Below are positions 28,767-37,814 of a DNA stretch of 64,000 nucleotides, one piece after another. A program made the translations under genes and the position numbers. The notes below the pieces were generated by a model. That model searched no databases. It had not been told where the DNA came from and worked only from the letters and a program-made list of their open reading frames with translations. The stretch comes from Nitrospira sp. SG-bin1 (GTDB lineage: Bacteria; Nitrospirota; Nitrospiria; Nitrospirales; Nitrospiraceae). The first letter of the stretch is position 1. The number at the start of each line of letters is the position of its first letter. The stretch covers positions 1 to 64,000 of the forward strand of contig LVWS01000013.1 in NCBI GenBank assembly GCA_002083365.1, in the 5' to 3' direction.

Positions 28767-30016
28767 GGGAGTTCTCCCGTCCACCGTTCAAGACGAGCCA
28801 ACGCCATCGAGAGGGCCGCGCGCGCCTCGGCGTATTCCAGCTGCATTTGTCGATACACCCGCTGAGAATCGATCAATTCCAGGAGACCCGCTGCGCCTTG
28901 ACGAAAACTAATGCGAGCAATTCGCAAGGCCTCCTCGGCTTCTTTGAGCAGGCCCTTCTCAAATACCTCGATCTGTTCACGATCCGTGCGCACTTCCTGG
29001 GCCAATTCGGTCACGGCTTTGATTAATTCATTCTGAGCCTCTACGCGCTCTGCTTCCGCACGATCTTTCGCGCCCAAGGATGCCTCGATTTCACCTTGAC
29101 GCCGATACCAGAGCGGCAGAGGCATTTGTAAGCCCGCCATGTAGGCCTCATCTCCTGCCTCCCGATGATATGTTCCCGTCACGGAGACATATGGAATGCG
29201 GGACTCCCGTTCCAGTGTGATGATATGTTCCGCTCGTTCGATCTGCTTGGCGGTCCGGCGAAGGATCGGATGCGATTCCAGGGCAGTGGTGATCAGCTGG
29301 TCCAGATTGAGGTCCGGCCGTACCAGCGCAAAGTCGCCTTGCACGGAGACGTCTTTGCCGAGCGCTCCAGCCGTCACCGCATTGAGGCCGGCGCGAGCTG
29401 CGACGAGGGCATTCTGGGCACGGCTCACATCTTTCGTCGCCTTCTGTAATTCCACATTCGCCTTCACGGCTTCGAAGGGGCGCGCTTGGCCGGCGTCTAC
29501 ACGCGCCTTGATGGTTTGAAAGATGTCTTGAACCGTGGAAAGGTTTTGCATGGTCAGGTCCACGTCCCGTTGAGCCAGCAACAGCCGGTAAAAGGCGACC
29601 TTTGCATCGGCACGGACATTCAAGCGCGCCTCTTCCACACCCGCCAAGGCTCCCGAAAGACCTGCCTCGGCAGCCTCTCGGCGTGCTTTTCGCTTGCTGG
29701 GGAATTCCACTGGTTGTTCGACGGTTACTGTTCGTTCGACGATCGAGACCCCTGTGCTCGGTTCGTGGATCGAGCCTCGCCCAGCCGACATGTTGATCGA
29801 CGGATTCAGAAATGCACTCGCGGCTTTCCGATCACCTTGACTCTGCCGGACCCCGCCTTTCGCCGAGCTCATAGCTGGATTCCGTTTCAATGCCAGCTCA
29901 AGCACGTCTTCGAGTTTCAAGGTCGGAGTCTCAGCGTCGGCGGCCGCGAACTTCATGCAAGTGATGCTTGCCAAGAGCAGGGTAATGCCCATAACCCACA
30001 TCTTTGTGTAGCGCAT
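28763..30016 (-). CDS. czcC: outer-membrane efflux channel, CzcC/TolC type
   Basis: This 417-residue TolC-family protein has a signal peptide (WVMGITLLLASITC) and the two OEP repeats, with long amphipathic helices and recurrent LARISFRQGAAGLLELID-type segments near the C-terminus. It is first in the czcCBA operon. It shares many blocks with a second copy at 31154-32407 (for example IARISFxQGAAxLLExID and LPLWYRRQGEI versus IPLWYRRQGEI), so the two are paralogues. Confidence 0.93.
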   Translation of the reverse strand: MRYTKMWVMGITLLLASITCMKFAAADAETPTLKLEDVLELALKRNPAMSSAKGGVRQSQGDRKAASAFLNPSINMSAGRGSIHEPSTGVSIVERTVTVEQPVEFPSKRKARREAAEAGLSGALAGVEEARLNVRADAKVAFYRLLLAQRDVDLTMQNLSTVQDIFQTIKARVDAGQARPFEAVKANVELQKATKDVSRAQNALVAARAGLNAVTAGALGKDVSVQGDFALVRPDLNLDQLITTALESHPILRRTAKQIERAEHIITLERESRIPYVSVTGTYHREAGDEAYMAGLQMPLPLWYRRQGEIEASLGAKDRAEAERVEAQNELIKAVTELAQEVRTDREQIEVFEKGLLKEAEEALRIARISFRQGAAGLLELIDSQRVYRQMQLEYAEARAALSMALARLERWTGELP

Positions 30017-30073
30017 GACAGTCTCCTCATCGCAAAACCAGTTAACAGACGATCAGGCTTGATCGCGGTCCCG

Positions 30074-30279
30074 ACCTCCCCCTATTATTTATCAACACAG
30101 CCGCAACGATAACGTAAGCGACGACCGGAATAGCCCACAGGATCTTCGTGTTGTCAAACCCCATGCTGTCAGACCCCCCTGGTGCCAAACCCCAGGAACA
30201 GCCATATCGGCTCATGAATAAAGAGAAAGATCACCAAAATTGCAAGGCCCAGCCAGTTGGTCCAACGCATGTCCATCAT
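30074..30279 (-). pseudogene. two-helix membrane microprotein, family copy A (frameshifted)
   Basis: The frame starts MMDMRWTNWLGLAILVIFLF at 30279 and stops after 36 residues at 30169. The second half of the family (DNTKILWAIPVVAYVIVAAV) lies just downstream in another frame, so the gene is interrupted. The lesion is near a G-run at about 30170-30180. Intact relatives lie at 33597, 33831, 37065 and 41820. It sits between the GCPCH-type exported protein and czcC. Confidence 0.7.
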
Positions 30280-30579
30280 GAGAGTAGCTCCCTTCATTCC
30301 TTCTCGATCTTGTAATTGGGGCATCGTCCATGCGCGGAGCGGGTCTGCATCCCCGCAGGACCAAGCCGCTGTACCGCACCCTGAGAGCAATCCACTCAAT
30401 ACAGAGAGGAGTGTTGGTTGTTCGACCTGATAGACAACACACTGCTGCAACTCCGATGCTTCTAAGAGCAACGTAATGCCAATAAGTCACAGTATCGTCG
30501 TGCATGAAGCTTCTTCATTGCCCGCATGGCGGACAATGGTCGCCTATGGTGCGTTGTGTAAACGGCTCTTTGTGACGCG
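30280..30579. other. gap upstream of microprotein copy A
   Basis: No further gene is seen. Longer minus-strand frames here only add unrelated codons upstream of copy A. Confidence 0.4.
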
Positions 30580-30894
30580 TTAGACGGTGAGGGGAGGATG
30601 GAACAGAACCACGACGAAGGTCGGCACGTATAACGAGGGAGTGGAGTTTACATCATCGGTGCGCGGGGACAGGACCTCAGGAACGGCAAGGAGGACCGAC
30701 TGGAATACAACATGGCAGGGACACCCATCAGCGGTCAGGTTCTCAGGAGTTAACGGAGAATCGGCCGTCATTTTGGCCTGAGCTGTGGCGGGCCCGAGCG
30801 GCCACTCACCGAGACATGTGAGACCGGTGAGTTGGATTCCAAGCAGGAAGACCAGCCCGATGAGCAAAACATGTGTGGGTCTCGTATCCAACAT
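30580..30894 (-). CDS. small exported GCPCH-motif protein, copy 1
   Basis: This protein of about 104 residues has a signal peptide (HVLLIGLVFLLGIQLTGLTC) and a mature region with DGCPCHVVFQSVLLAVPEVL, ending in YVPTFVVVLFHPPLTV. The CPCH motif and the FHPPL tail recur in copies at 32472 and 34207. An AGGAAAA precedes the ATG at 30894. A metal-binding periplasmic role (Cys-Pro-Cys-His) is inferred from the motif and context. I know no named family. Confidence 0.7.
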   Translation of the reverse strand: MLDTRPTHVLLIGLVFLLGIQLTGLTCLGEWPLGPATAQAKMTADSPLTPENLTADGCPCHVVFQSVLLAVPEVLSPRTDDVNSTPSLYVPTFVVVLFHPPLTV

Positions 30895-31153
30895 CACTTT
30901 TCCTGACTATACCATAGCGCTGAGCCAAAGCCACACAATTTGTTGGCTGCATTTTACGAGCTGAGAACACAATGTGCTGGCTGTTCCACGTCTCTGTCAT
31001 TACAGCCCAGGCAAGAGAAAACGAATAGGCTTCCAAGAAGAATATGCGTATTCCACCTCGTACGAGACTTCTTGAAATTCCCCGACGTGCACGGCCGGCT
31101 GCCTCGCGCGGAGATCGCTTCAATGCGCGTTCGTGACAGGAAGGTACGCCAGC
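30895..31153. other. gap between CPCH copy 1 and the second TolC-like gene
   Basis: No gene with recognisable features is seen here. Confidence 0.35.
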
Positions 31154-32407
31154 TCATCGAAGTTCCCCTGTCCAACGTTCCAACCGCGCCATCTCGATGG
31201 AGAAACTCGCCTGTGCCTGTGCATATTCTAGCAACATTTGTCGATGCACTCGTTGGGCATCAATGAATTCGAGAAGGCTCGCAGCACCCTGCTGAAAACT
31301 TATCCTTGCGATCCTCAACGTTTCTTCCGCCTGTTTTAATAACCCTTTCTCAAACACCTCGATCCGATCCCGTGCGGCGTGCGCTTGCTCCACCGATTCG
31401 GTAATCGCCGCCACTAGTTCGTTTTGTATCCTCACATGTTCTGCTTCAGCGCGTTGCTTCGCCGACAAAGCCCCTGTGATTTCCCCCTGCCGCCGATACC
31501 ACAGCGGGATGGGGACACTCAATCGAGCCAGGTAGGCCGTCTCGGCCGCTTCCTGTTGAAAGACGCCGGAGATTGTGACAAAGGGGATCAGCGATTGGCG
31601 TTCCTGCACCACGCTGTGCTCCGCTCGTTCAATCTCTTTTCGGACACGACGGACAGTCGGGTGCTGTGTTCTAGCGCTTGCAACCAGGCCATCAGGGTTA
31701 AGTTCTGGCGGAGGTGATACAAAGTTGCCCTGAACATCGAAATTCTTACCGAGCAAGCCGCCGGTCACCGCATTCAGTCGAGAGCGCCCGACAACCAGGG
31801 CGTGTCGTGCATGATTCAGATCATTGCTTACCTTTTGAACTTCCACGTTTGCTTTCAGGGCTTCAAATGGCCTCGCCTGCCCAGCATCCACCCTGGCTTT
31901 GACGCCGCGCAGGAACTCCTGCACGATGGCGAGAGCTTCCATTATCAGTTCTTCATTGCGCTGGGCGAGAAGGAGTTGGTAGAAGGCGATCTTGACCTCA
32001 GCAAGCAGATTCAAACGAGTCGCATCGAGAGCCGCCTGGGATCCGGCGAGCGAGGCCTCTGCCGCCCGCTGACGGGCTTGACGCATGCCCGGCCACTCCA
32101 CAGGTTGGCTCACTGCCACTCCACGCTCGAAAAAATTGCTATCGCGGAGACCCTCTCGCGTTCTGCCCGGTCCCAATGTTCCGGTAATGGATGGATTGGG
32201 ATAGGCCGCTGCAGTCGCTTGAGCACCTCTCCCTTGATCGATGAGAGTGGCCGCTTCCTGCAAAGCTGGATTGTGTTTCAGCGCCATATCGGTCATTTCG
32301 TCCAATCGATAGGAACGATGTTCTTGCGCCAGGACCACTGTGCAGGTCAGGAGAACCGGCAAGAGAGCTCCTGTAAAAATCCAAGGTCGAAGGGATAGGT
32401 GTGCCAT
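31154..32407 (-). CDS. outer-membrane efflux channel, second CzcC/TolC paralogue
   Basis: This 417-residue protein has a leader (WIFTGALLPVLLTCTVVLAQ) and the same repeat layout as CzcC at 28763-30016, with matching blocks such as VDAGQARPFEALKANVEVQK and EVFEKGLLKQAEETLRIARI. It is not followed by its own adaptor and pump, so it may share CzcB/CzcA or be the remnant of a duplicated operon. Confidence 0.9.
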   Translation of the reverse strand: MAHLSLRPWIFTGALLPVLLTCTVVLAQEHRSYRLDEMTDMALKHNPALQEAATLIDQGRGAQATAAAYPNPSITGTLGPGRTREGLRDSNFFERGVAVSQPVEWPGMRQARQRAAEASLAGSQAALDATRLNLLAEVKIAFYQLLLAQRNEELIMEALAIVQEFLRGVKARVDAGQARPFEALKANVEVQKVSNDLNHARHALVVGRSRLNAVTGGLLGKNFDVQGNFVSPPPELNPDGLVASARTQHPTVRRVRKEIERAEHSVVQERQSLIPFVTISGVFQQEAAETAYLARLSVPIPLWYRRQGEITGALSAKQRAEAEHVRIQNELVAAITESVEQAHAARDRIEVFEKGLLKQAEETLRIARISFQQGAASLLEFIDAQRVHRQMLLEYAQAQASFSIEMARLERWTGELR

Positions 32408-32471
32408 GACTACTCCTCCTTAACTGTGTGGCCAGTAAATTATTTAAGCGTTACCGATCGAAATGAGGAGT

Positions 32472-32819
32472 CTATTGAAGAATAGGAGGATGGAAAAGAG
32501 ACTCTACAAATGTGGCTGTGTAAATAGCATGATTTGGAGTCTCCCTGCTTGTTACTAGAGACACCGGCTGCAAGGTAGAAAACAGGAAAGACTGAAACAC
32601 AAGATGACAGGGACATCCGTCCGCGTGTTTATCTCGAATGTCATTGGTCCCTCCTAATGCCCGATCCTGAGAAGAGATATGATTTACAAGAGGAGGAGAG
32701 GACTGCGATTGGGGATCGTTGATGCAAGGTAGCCCCGTGAGCTGAATTGCCAGAAGGAGAATTAGCCCTGTTACAAGTAAACGCTCTAAGGGAATGCTAG
32801 ACGGGAAGAGACGGGTCAT
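32472..32819 (-). CDS. small exported GCPCH-motif protein, copy 2
   Basis: This 115-residue protein starts at 32819 after AAAGGGC. It has a signal peptide (ERLLVTGLILLLAIQLTGLP), then HADGCPCHLVFQSFLF, ending in ATFVESLFHPPILQ. It is the most divergent of the three copies (30580, 32472, 34207) but keeps CPCH and FHPP. It lies directly upstream of the second TolC-like gene, so copies 1 and 2 each precede an outer-membrane channel. Confidence 0.7.
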   Translation of the reverse strand: MTRLFPSSIPLERLLVTGLILLLAIQLTGLPCINDPQSQSSPPLVNHISSQDRALGGTNDIRDKHADGCPCHLVFQSFLFSTLQPVSLVTSRETPNHAIYTATFVESLFHPPILQ

Positions 32820-32868
32820 TGATTGCCCTTTAATGTTATTCGTCCTTATTGTGTTCACACGACCCATC

Positions 32869-33501
32869 TTACTTACGCATCAACCAACCGATAAGCGGCG
32901 GCATCCAACAGAGATTCGCCACAATCGTCTCGACGGCCGTTAAGGTCTGTGTGGTGGGACTGAACCCTAAGAGCCGTGCGATCAGCAGGCCAATAGGGAC
33001 CACGAGAATAATGGCTGCACTGCTCAGCATGACGGGATGTCTCATGTATTCGCTCAGGGCTCTTCCCCAGGCCCCTGCTTTTTTACGAAGGAAGATGAGT
33101 CCGGCGACATTCGCCCCACATTGGTCGCTCAACGCGTAAAAGAACGGGATGTAAAATCCTTCCACGCCGTAGACATCAATTCCAACCATTCGGCTTCCCC
33201 AATCAATGATCCACGGGAATACCATCCCAGACAACTTTCCCCACCCGTACGCTTCGGCCATTGACCCGGCTGAACCTCGAATGCGTTGCCGAATGGCATA
33301 GAGGCCTTCAAACAGGCTTTCTCCTTCTCCGGAAAGCGTGCGTACGAGCCATTGCCCGAGTGCGCTTTGGTGGAATCCAAAATGGTCGAGTACTGCGCCG
33401 GTCATGAGTCCCCCGGCAAATCCTGCCCCGGTATACCGGAGCAGCTCACCGAATTCTTCCTGCTCATCACATGAGTGACACTGCGACTCGTGATCAACCA
33501 T
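32869..33501 (-). CDS. unknown multi-helix membrane protein
   Basis: This 210-residue protein begins with a short Cys/His-containing segment (MVDHESQCHSCDEQEEFGEL), then a G-rich helix (YTGAGFAGGLMTGAVLDHFG) and a C-terminal helix pair (LSSAAIILVVPIGLLIARLLG, ANLCWMPPLIGWLMR). GGAGGA precedes the ATG at 33501. I do not recognise the family. Its place inside the efflux island suggests a metal-related role. Confidence 0.65.
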   Translation of the reverse strand: MVDHESQCHSCDEQEEFGELLRYTGAGFAGGLMTGAVLDHFGFHQSALGQWLVRTLSGEGESLFEGLYAIRQRIRGSAGSMAEAYGWGKLSGMVFPWIIDWGSRMVGIDVYGVEGFYIPFFYALSDQCGANVAGLIFLRKKAGAWGRALSEYMRHPVMLSSAAIILVVPIGLLIARLLGFSPTTQTLTAVETIVANLCWMPPLIGWLMRK

Positions 33502-33596
33502 CCTTCCTCCAACTTACTTCTATGCTCCTGAGCACTGCCGAAACCTAATGTGATACCCATGAGCAGAATACGTGCTTATTGCAAGGAGCTTCCTCA

Positions 33597-33767
33597 CTAT
33601 TTGGTCTCTCCCTTTATTAACAGTAAGGCTGCAACGATGATGTAGGACACAACCCACTTGATGTTCTCGGTGTCCGACGACACAAACTGCGAGATCGGCA
33701 CATAACTAACGAGGAGGATTACCAACATCGCAACCCCCACCCAATTCCACCAGCGCATATCCATCAT
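33597..33767 (-). CDS. two-helix membrane microprotein, family copy B
   Basis: This 56-residue protein begins MMDMRWWNWVGVAMLVILLV and has a second helix (KWVVSYIIVAALLLIKGETK). The loop SSDTENI matches the family SSDTTNI. It is the most diverged of the five copies (30074, 33597, 33831, 37065, 41820). It lies between copy C and the unknown membrane protein on the same strand. Confidence 0.65.
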   Translation of the reverse strand: MMDMRWWNWVGVAMLVILLVSYVPISQFVSSDTENIKWVVSYIIVAALLLIKGETK

Positions 33768-33830
33768 GAAGTTACTCCCTTCATCCTCACGCTCTTAGAG
33801 CGTCTCTTCGCCTCATCGTAAAATCAGGAA

Positions 33831-34034
33831 TCAGGATCGATCACGGTCTGGACCTCCTCGTATTAACAATACGGCCGCAACAATGACGTAGGCTGCAACC
33901 GGAATAGCCCACAGGATCTTCGTGCTATCAAATTCCGTGTCGAACCCGAGGAACAGCCATATCGGCTCAGCGAGAGGGATAAAGATCGCCAACATCACAA
34001 ATCCCACCCAATTGGTCCAACGCATGCCCATCAT
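33831..34034 (-). CDS. two-helix membrane microprotein, family copy C
   Basis: This 67-residue protein begins MMGMRWTNWVGFVMLAIFIP, then EPIWLFLGFDTEFDSTKILW and a second helix (AIPVAAYVIVAAVLLIRGGP). AAGGAG precedes the ATG at 34034. The pattern is a short N-tail with Trp-Asn-Trp, helix 1, a polar loop with an EPIWLFL turn, helix 2, and a charged tail. Confidence 0.75.
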   Translation of the reverse strand: MMGMRWTNWVGFVMLAIFIPLAEPIWLFLGFDTEFDSTKILWAIPVAAYVIVAAVLLIRGGPDRDRS

Positions 34035-34206
34035 GATGAGATTGCTCCTTTCGTCAACTCTGGATCTTGTATTGAGCCATCGTTCATGCGCGGCAGCGTG
34101 CCTGCTGCCGATAAGTACATGATCGTATAGTGCAGCAAACTTCATTGTCCGCATGGCAGACAATGCTAGCCTCGATCGCACTATGTGCAACGACTCTTGT
34201 GATGCG

Positions 34207-34521
34207 TTAGATGCTGAGAGGAGGATGGAAATGGGACACGACGAAGGTCGGTACGTATAACGAGGGAGCTGAGTTTACATCATCTGTGTGAGGAGACAGG
34301 ATCTCAGGAACGGCAAGGTGGACCGACTGGAATACAAAATGGCAGGGACACCCATGATCCAGCACGTTTCCCTCTGGAGACGGAGAACTGTCCCTGATTT
34401 CAACTTGTGCTGCGTGCATCGCATCTTGCCACTCATCCAGACACGAGAGACCAGTAAGTTGGACTCCAAGCAGGAGAACCAGTCCAATGAGCAACAGGTT
34501 CGAGTGTCTGGACTGTAGCAT
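34207..34521 (-). CDS. small exported GCPCH-motif protein, copy 3
   Basis: This 104-residue protein aligns from its ATG at 34521 with copy 1: leader HSNLLLIGLVLLLGVQLTGL, then DHGCPCHFVFQSVHLAVPEI, the shared segment SPHTDDVNSAPSLYVPTFV, and the FHPPL tail. The near identity of the C-terminal 30 residues with copy 1 shows a fairly recent duplication. Confidence 0.7.
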   Translation of the reverse strand: MLQSRHSNLLLIGLVLLLGVQLTGLSCLDEWQDAMHAAQVEIRDSSPSPEGNVLDHGCPCHFVFQSVHLAVPEILSPHTDDVNSAPSLYVPTFVVSHFHPPLSI

Positions 34522-34536
34522 GAGTTTCGCTAGCAT

Positions 34537-34790
34537 AACATAGTCGCTAACTCAAAATCGGCATATTCTTCGTGTAACTTTGCGCCTGTATACCGATTAC
34601 TTTTGCTTAAGTTTTAATCAAGTTCGTAGTCTCTCGCCACGTTGGGGACGTGAGACGTTTATTAGCTTCATCTATTCTGCTCAAGGGCAATCCCCGCCTC
34701 TATGAATCGAAGTCCCTGAGGTTTTTGGTGTTCAGCACGGACACTGAGCTTCTCTCTAGGCGTTAAGCGGCACACAATACTTAGTCCTTC
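34537..34790. other. AT-rich gap, possible promoter region
   Basis: No gene is seen. This stretch lies upstream of the minus-strand efflux cluster and is AT-rich, so it could hold a promoter. I could not place a reliable -10/-35 pair. Confidence 0.35.
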
Positions 34791-35527
34791 TCAGCACGAA
34801 TGGGCATGATGATATTGATGAACCAGGGCATCCCCGCGACCTTTGCTCAGTAACCATCGATTCACCGGCACTGCTGCCACAAATGCCAGCACCAGGGAAA
34901 AAGCCAGGCTGCCCCAAAAGAGGAGCGTCCCCAGGCTCGCGTCCATGGCGCCTGGAATAATTAACATCACACCGTTATTGATGACCTCCATGGTCGCAAT
35001 GGATAACGTGTCGGACGCGAAGGCAAGAGCAGGCGCCGGGCGTAACGCCACTCCATTCTGTAACAGCGGTTTGATGGTCAACAAGTCCCAAACACGAATG
35101 CCAGTGCCACTGACATGGCTACCGTGGTTGTACTGGCCAGCCCAAGATACGTCCCGACGACCATGCCCAGAACTTCTCCAATTGCGCACCCGGTCAGGCA
35201 ATGGGCTGTCGCAGAAAAAGCGAGAGAGGTTAGTGAGGCGGCCTGATGCCCAGCCGGATGGTGATGCGGCGTGGTGTGGTCATGAATCATTGACGCCTCC
35301 TTCGTTTCAGACTCCAGTGAAGGTTCGTGGGGAGTCTTATACCCGAGCGCTTCTATGGACTTGACAATGGCTTCTCGCGAGATTTTATCGGAGTCGAATG
35401 AGACCGTCGCGCTTCCGACCTGCACTGAGTGCACATGCGCACTTTTTAAGCTCTTCAAACTCTCGGTAATTTCTTTGACGCAATGCCCGCACGTCATGCC
35501 GTCAATCTGTACTGTCAATATCTGCAT
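34791..35527 (-). pseudogene. HMA domain fused to DUF4396-type membrane protein, one frameshift
   Basis: The N-terminal 65 residues form an HMA domain with the metal motif GMTCGHCVKEITESL. A His-rich linker (DHTTPHHHPAGH) leads to DUF4396-like helices (CAIGEVLGMVVGTYLGLAST). At about 35085 the frame shifts from AFVFGTC-stop to LLTIKPLLQNG, which continues as ASDTLSIATMEVINNGVM and a His-rich end. Restoring one base gives the usual DUF4396 sequence. The role is probably copper or other soft-metal handling; transport is not proven for this family. Confidence 0.75.
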
Positions 35528-35659
35528 TACTATCTCCTTATCGTCTATGGGTTATGAGTCAATTCATTCGCCTCGTACATCTCTACAGACGGAAGGAGAG
35601 ACCGGATATTACAGTTCAAGCGGGAAGGACTGGCAAATGTATGAAATCCCGCGAGGTTT

Positions 35660-36252
35660 TTAGGATTCGTTGCAAGTGCAGTTCAGACAACCATGCTTGC
35701 TGCACACGCCGCATGACTGCTCCAAGCTTTGTCGTAAAGGCCTGTCTGGCGCGACGAAGGCGAACCGTTGCATTATTGGGCGTGATCTGCAAGTCTTTCG
35801 CGACGACGGAGACGGTTTCTCCCGCCAAATCAATCCGCCGGATCAAGTCAGAATTGGCTGGACGAAGGACCGATATGGCATCATCCAGACAGCGGCACAC
35901 CGTCGCTCTGACTTCATCCAACGACGGTACATGATCGTCGCCTAAGACCTTAGCTTGTTCCACAAAATCGCTTCGCCGGGCTTTCTCGGACGCTTTTGAA
36001 CGATAGTAATCGATCACGGTATTGCGAAGTATGCGATAAAACCACGGGACTACGCTTGCTTCATTATTCAGCGAATGCTGTTGCTGGATAGCTTTCACCA
36101 AGCTCTGCTGGAGGAGGTCCTGGACGATGAAGTCATCCTCCACCCGACGGCGCATGAATGCCTCGAAAAGGGATCGATTCTCGGTGAGTCGATGAATGAG
36201 TGAGTCAGCATTAGAAGAAAAGTTCGGGTTGTTCCTTCCTTGGCATAGTCAT
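35660..36252 (-). pseudogene. ECF-type sigma factor with Cys-rich tail, two frameshifts
   Basis: The natural start is MTMPRKEQPELF at 36252 after AAGGGGG. A shift near 36215 leads into NADSLIHRLTENRSLFEAFM and the sigma2 region (VVPWFYRILRNTVIDYYRSK). The sigma4 HTH follows (DLAGETVSVVAKDLQITPNN, ATVRLRRAR). A second shift near 35703 hides the C-terminus: in the restored frame it reads VCSKHGCLNCTCNES, a Cys/His cluster typical of a metal- or redox-sensing tail. Such sigma factors commonly stand beside HMA/DUF4396 genes. The gene is non-functional as sequenced unless the shifts are errors. Confidence 0.75.
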
Positions 36253-36490
36253 GGAAAGCCCCCTTTTCTTAACCGAACGAAGATTTCATCGCTTATACCC
36301 GCAGTCCTCCGCTCAGGCCGGTGGGAATTCAGTCTTTCTGTGTGAGAGCTATGTTCGTGGAGATTCACGGGTATTGCGCAGAGAGGACGGCGCGACAGGC
36401 GAATAACATAGTCTTGAGCTTGACATGTCTCGTGGGATTGAGGCAAGCTACCACGCTATGAACGGCGGATGGATACTTGCCAAGGTTAGG

Positions 36491-36835
36491 ATGCGGTTCT
36501 TCAGTCTGGTCTTGCTTTTCGCCCTCTGTCAGATTGTCGGGACGATGTGTATGGTGCCGGATCTATCGTTGGCCGACGATACCGCCCGGCTGGCTGAAGA
36601 GATGAGCGATATGGCCTGTCCAATGGACGGGACCATCATGTGCTCGCCATCCGCCGTATCATCACCAGAACGGCAACTTAAGCATGCAGCAACCATTGAC
36701 TTGAATCACACACCGGTACTGCTTAGCCCTGTCGCAGCGTCCACCGCTTCCCCAATCTTAGAATCCTTGTCCTGGAGCTCTGCCTCGGAGATTGTCCCCA
36801 TCTCCATAGCCTCGTCATCGGTCCTTCGAATTTAA
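36491..36835 (+). CDS. small exported Cys-rich protein
   Basis: This protein of about 114 residues starts at 36491 with a leader (RFFSLVLLFALCQIVGTMC). The mature part contains MSDMACPMDGTIMCSPSAVS, a Met/Cys cluster, and a hydrophobic Ser-rich tail. The layout recalls the GCPCH family (leader, short Cys-Pro motif, tail) but it is not an obvious paralogue. It opens the plus-strand copper island, divergent from the sigma factor. Confidence 0.6.
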   Translation: MRFFSLVLLFALCQIVGTMCMVPDLSLADDTARLAEEMSDMACPMDGTIMCSPSAVSSPERQLKHAATIDLNHTPVLLSPVAASTASPILESLSWSSASEIVPISIASSSVLRI

Positions 36836-37064
36836 TTCATACCCCCGGTTTATTCACTGCTACTCCGTTTTTGTGTGCGGAGGGGGCATTGATTCATCCG
36901 TTCGGCTTGATCTGAAGGTGTCATGACGCAATCAGCCCGACGCCACTCCACCCTTGGTTATTAGTTCCACCTGAGTTCGAGGCAGGGATACCAGTGTGGC
37001 TTAACTCAGTGTCCAAGGACCAGAGGGAAGGTCGGATTATCACCTGAAAGGAGGCTGTCGCATA

Positions 37065-37253
37065 ATGGGGATGCGCTGGTCTAATTGGGTTGGATTTCTG
37101 ATGTTGGTGATCTTTCTCTTTATTCATGAGCCAATATGGCTGTTCCTGTCATCTGACACCACCAACATCCTGTGGGCTATTCCGGTTGCAGCCTATGTCA
37201 TTGCTGTGGCTGTGTTGTTAACACGGGGAGCTCCAGATCCCAACCGCACCTAA
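37065..37253 (+). CDS. two-helix membrane microprotein, family copy D
   Basis: This 62-residue protein begins MGMRWSNWVGFLMLVIFLFI, then HEPIWLFLSSDTTNILWAIP and the second helix (VAAYVIAVAVLLTRG). AAAGGAGG precedes the ATG by 10 bases. It is nearly identical to copy E (41820), 4.7 kb away, in the loop and both helices. It is the first gene of the copper-island series on this strand after the Cys-rich exported protein. Confidence 0.78.
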   Translation: MGMRWSNWVGFLMLVIFLFIHEPIWLFLSSDTTNILWAIPVAAYVIAVAVLLTRGAPDPNRT

Positions 37254-37325
37254 TCGTCTTTCGCGCTTGCTCCTCAACAGAGGCAGTGAAATGGGTCACT
37301 GCTAAATATAGTAAGGAGGATTACG

Positions 37326-37640
37326 ATGCGACACGTTATGAGGGGGCTACCATTCATCGTCCTTTTGCTGGTCTTGATTATTCCAAGCTTTGCTGCGACT
37401 GGGCCTGAGCCTGGGATTGCCAAGGGCGATCATCAGGCACTCGCGATGTACTATGCGGAGCAGGAGCAGGATTTCAAGGCGAAAGCCCGGTTCTGGGACA
37501 ACGCCGCTGAATCTTACGAGCATCATCCGGAGCTCTATAAGTCGAGCGACATCACCAACGAGGCGGCGCATTGCCGTCAGATTGCTGGAAACTACAGGAA
37601 GATGGCAGAGAGGCCGCGGCCTTGGCGAGCAAGCACTTGA
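37326..37640 (+). CDS. small exported helical protein (pair member 1), C-terminal frameshift
   Basis: A strong AAGGAGG precedes the ATG. After the leader (GLPFIVLLLVLIIPSFAATG) comes a helical domain with GDHQALAMYYAEQEQDFKAK and ITNEAAHCRQIAGNYRKMAE. At about 37607 the frame leaves a natural continuation, EAAALASKHLNLTRKGP, which runs to a stop at 37681 in another frame. The tail of the next gene (AAEEAEALARLHREQEP) matches this hidden part, so a one-base loss is likely. Unknown family; periplasmic. Confidence 0.68.
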   Translation: MRHVMRGLPFIVLLLVLIIPSFAATGPEPGIAKGDHQALAMYYAEQEQDFKAKARFWDNAAESYEHHPELYKSSDITNEAAHCRQIAGNYRKMAERPRPWRAST

Positions 37641-37814
37641 ATCTTACACGCAAGGGCCCGTTGGCAGGAACGCCAGATTAAGTCTTCGTTCGAGAGGTGC
37701 CGAGCAAGGGAGCTACGCCGGGGCGATCTGCCTTCACAAATTATGCGAAGCGGTGCCTCGGCGGTACTCTTGTCGACCTGTGCGAAGACCCATACTCGAA
37801 GGAGGGAAGTGCCT

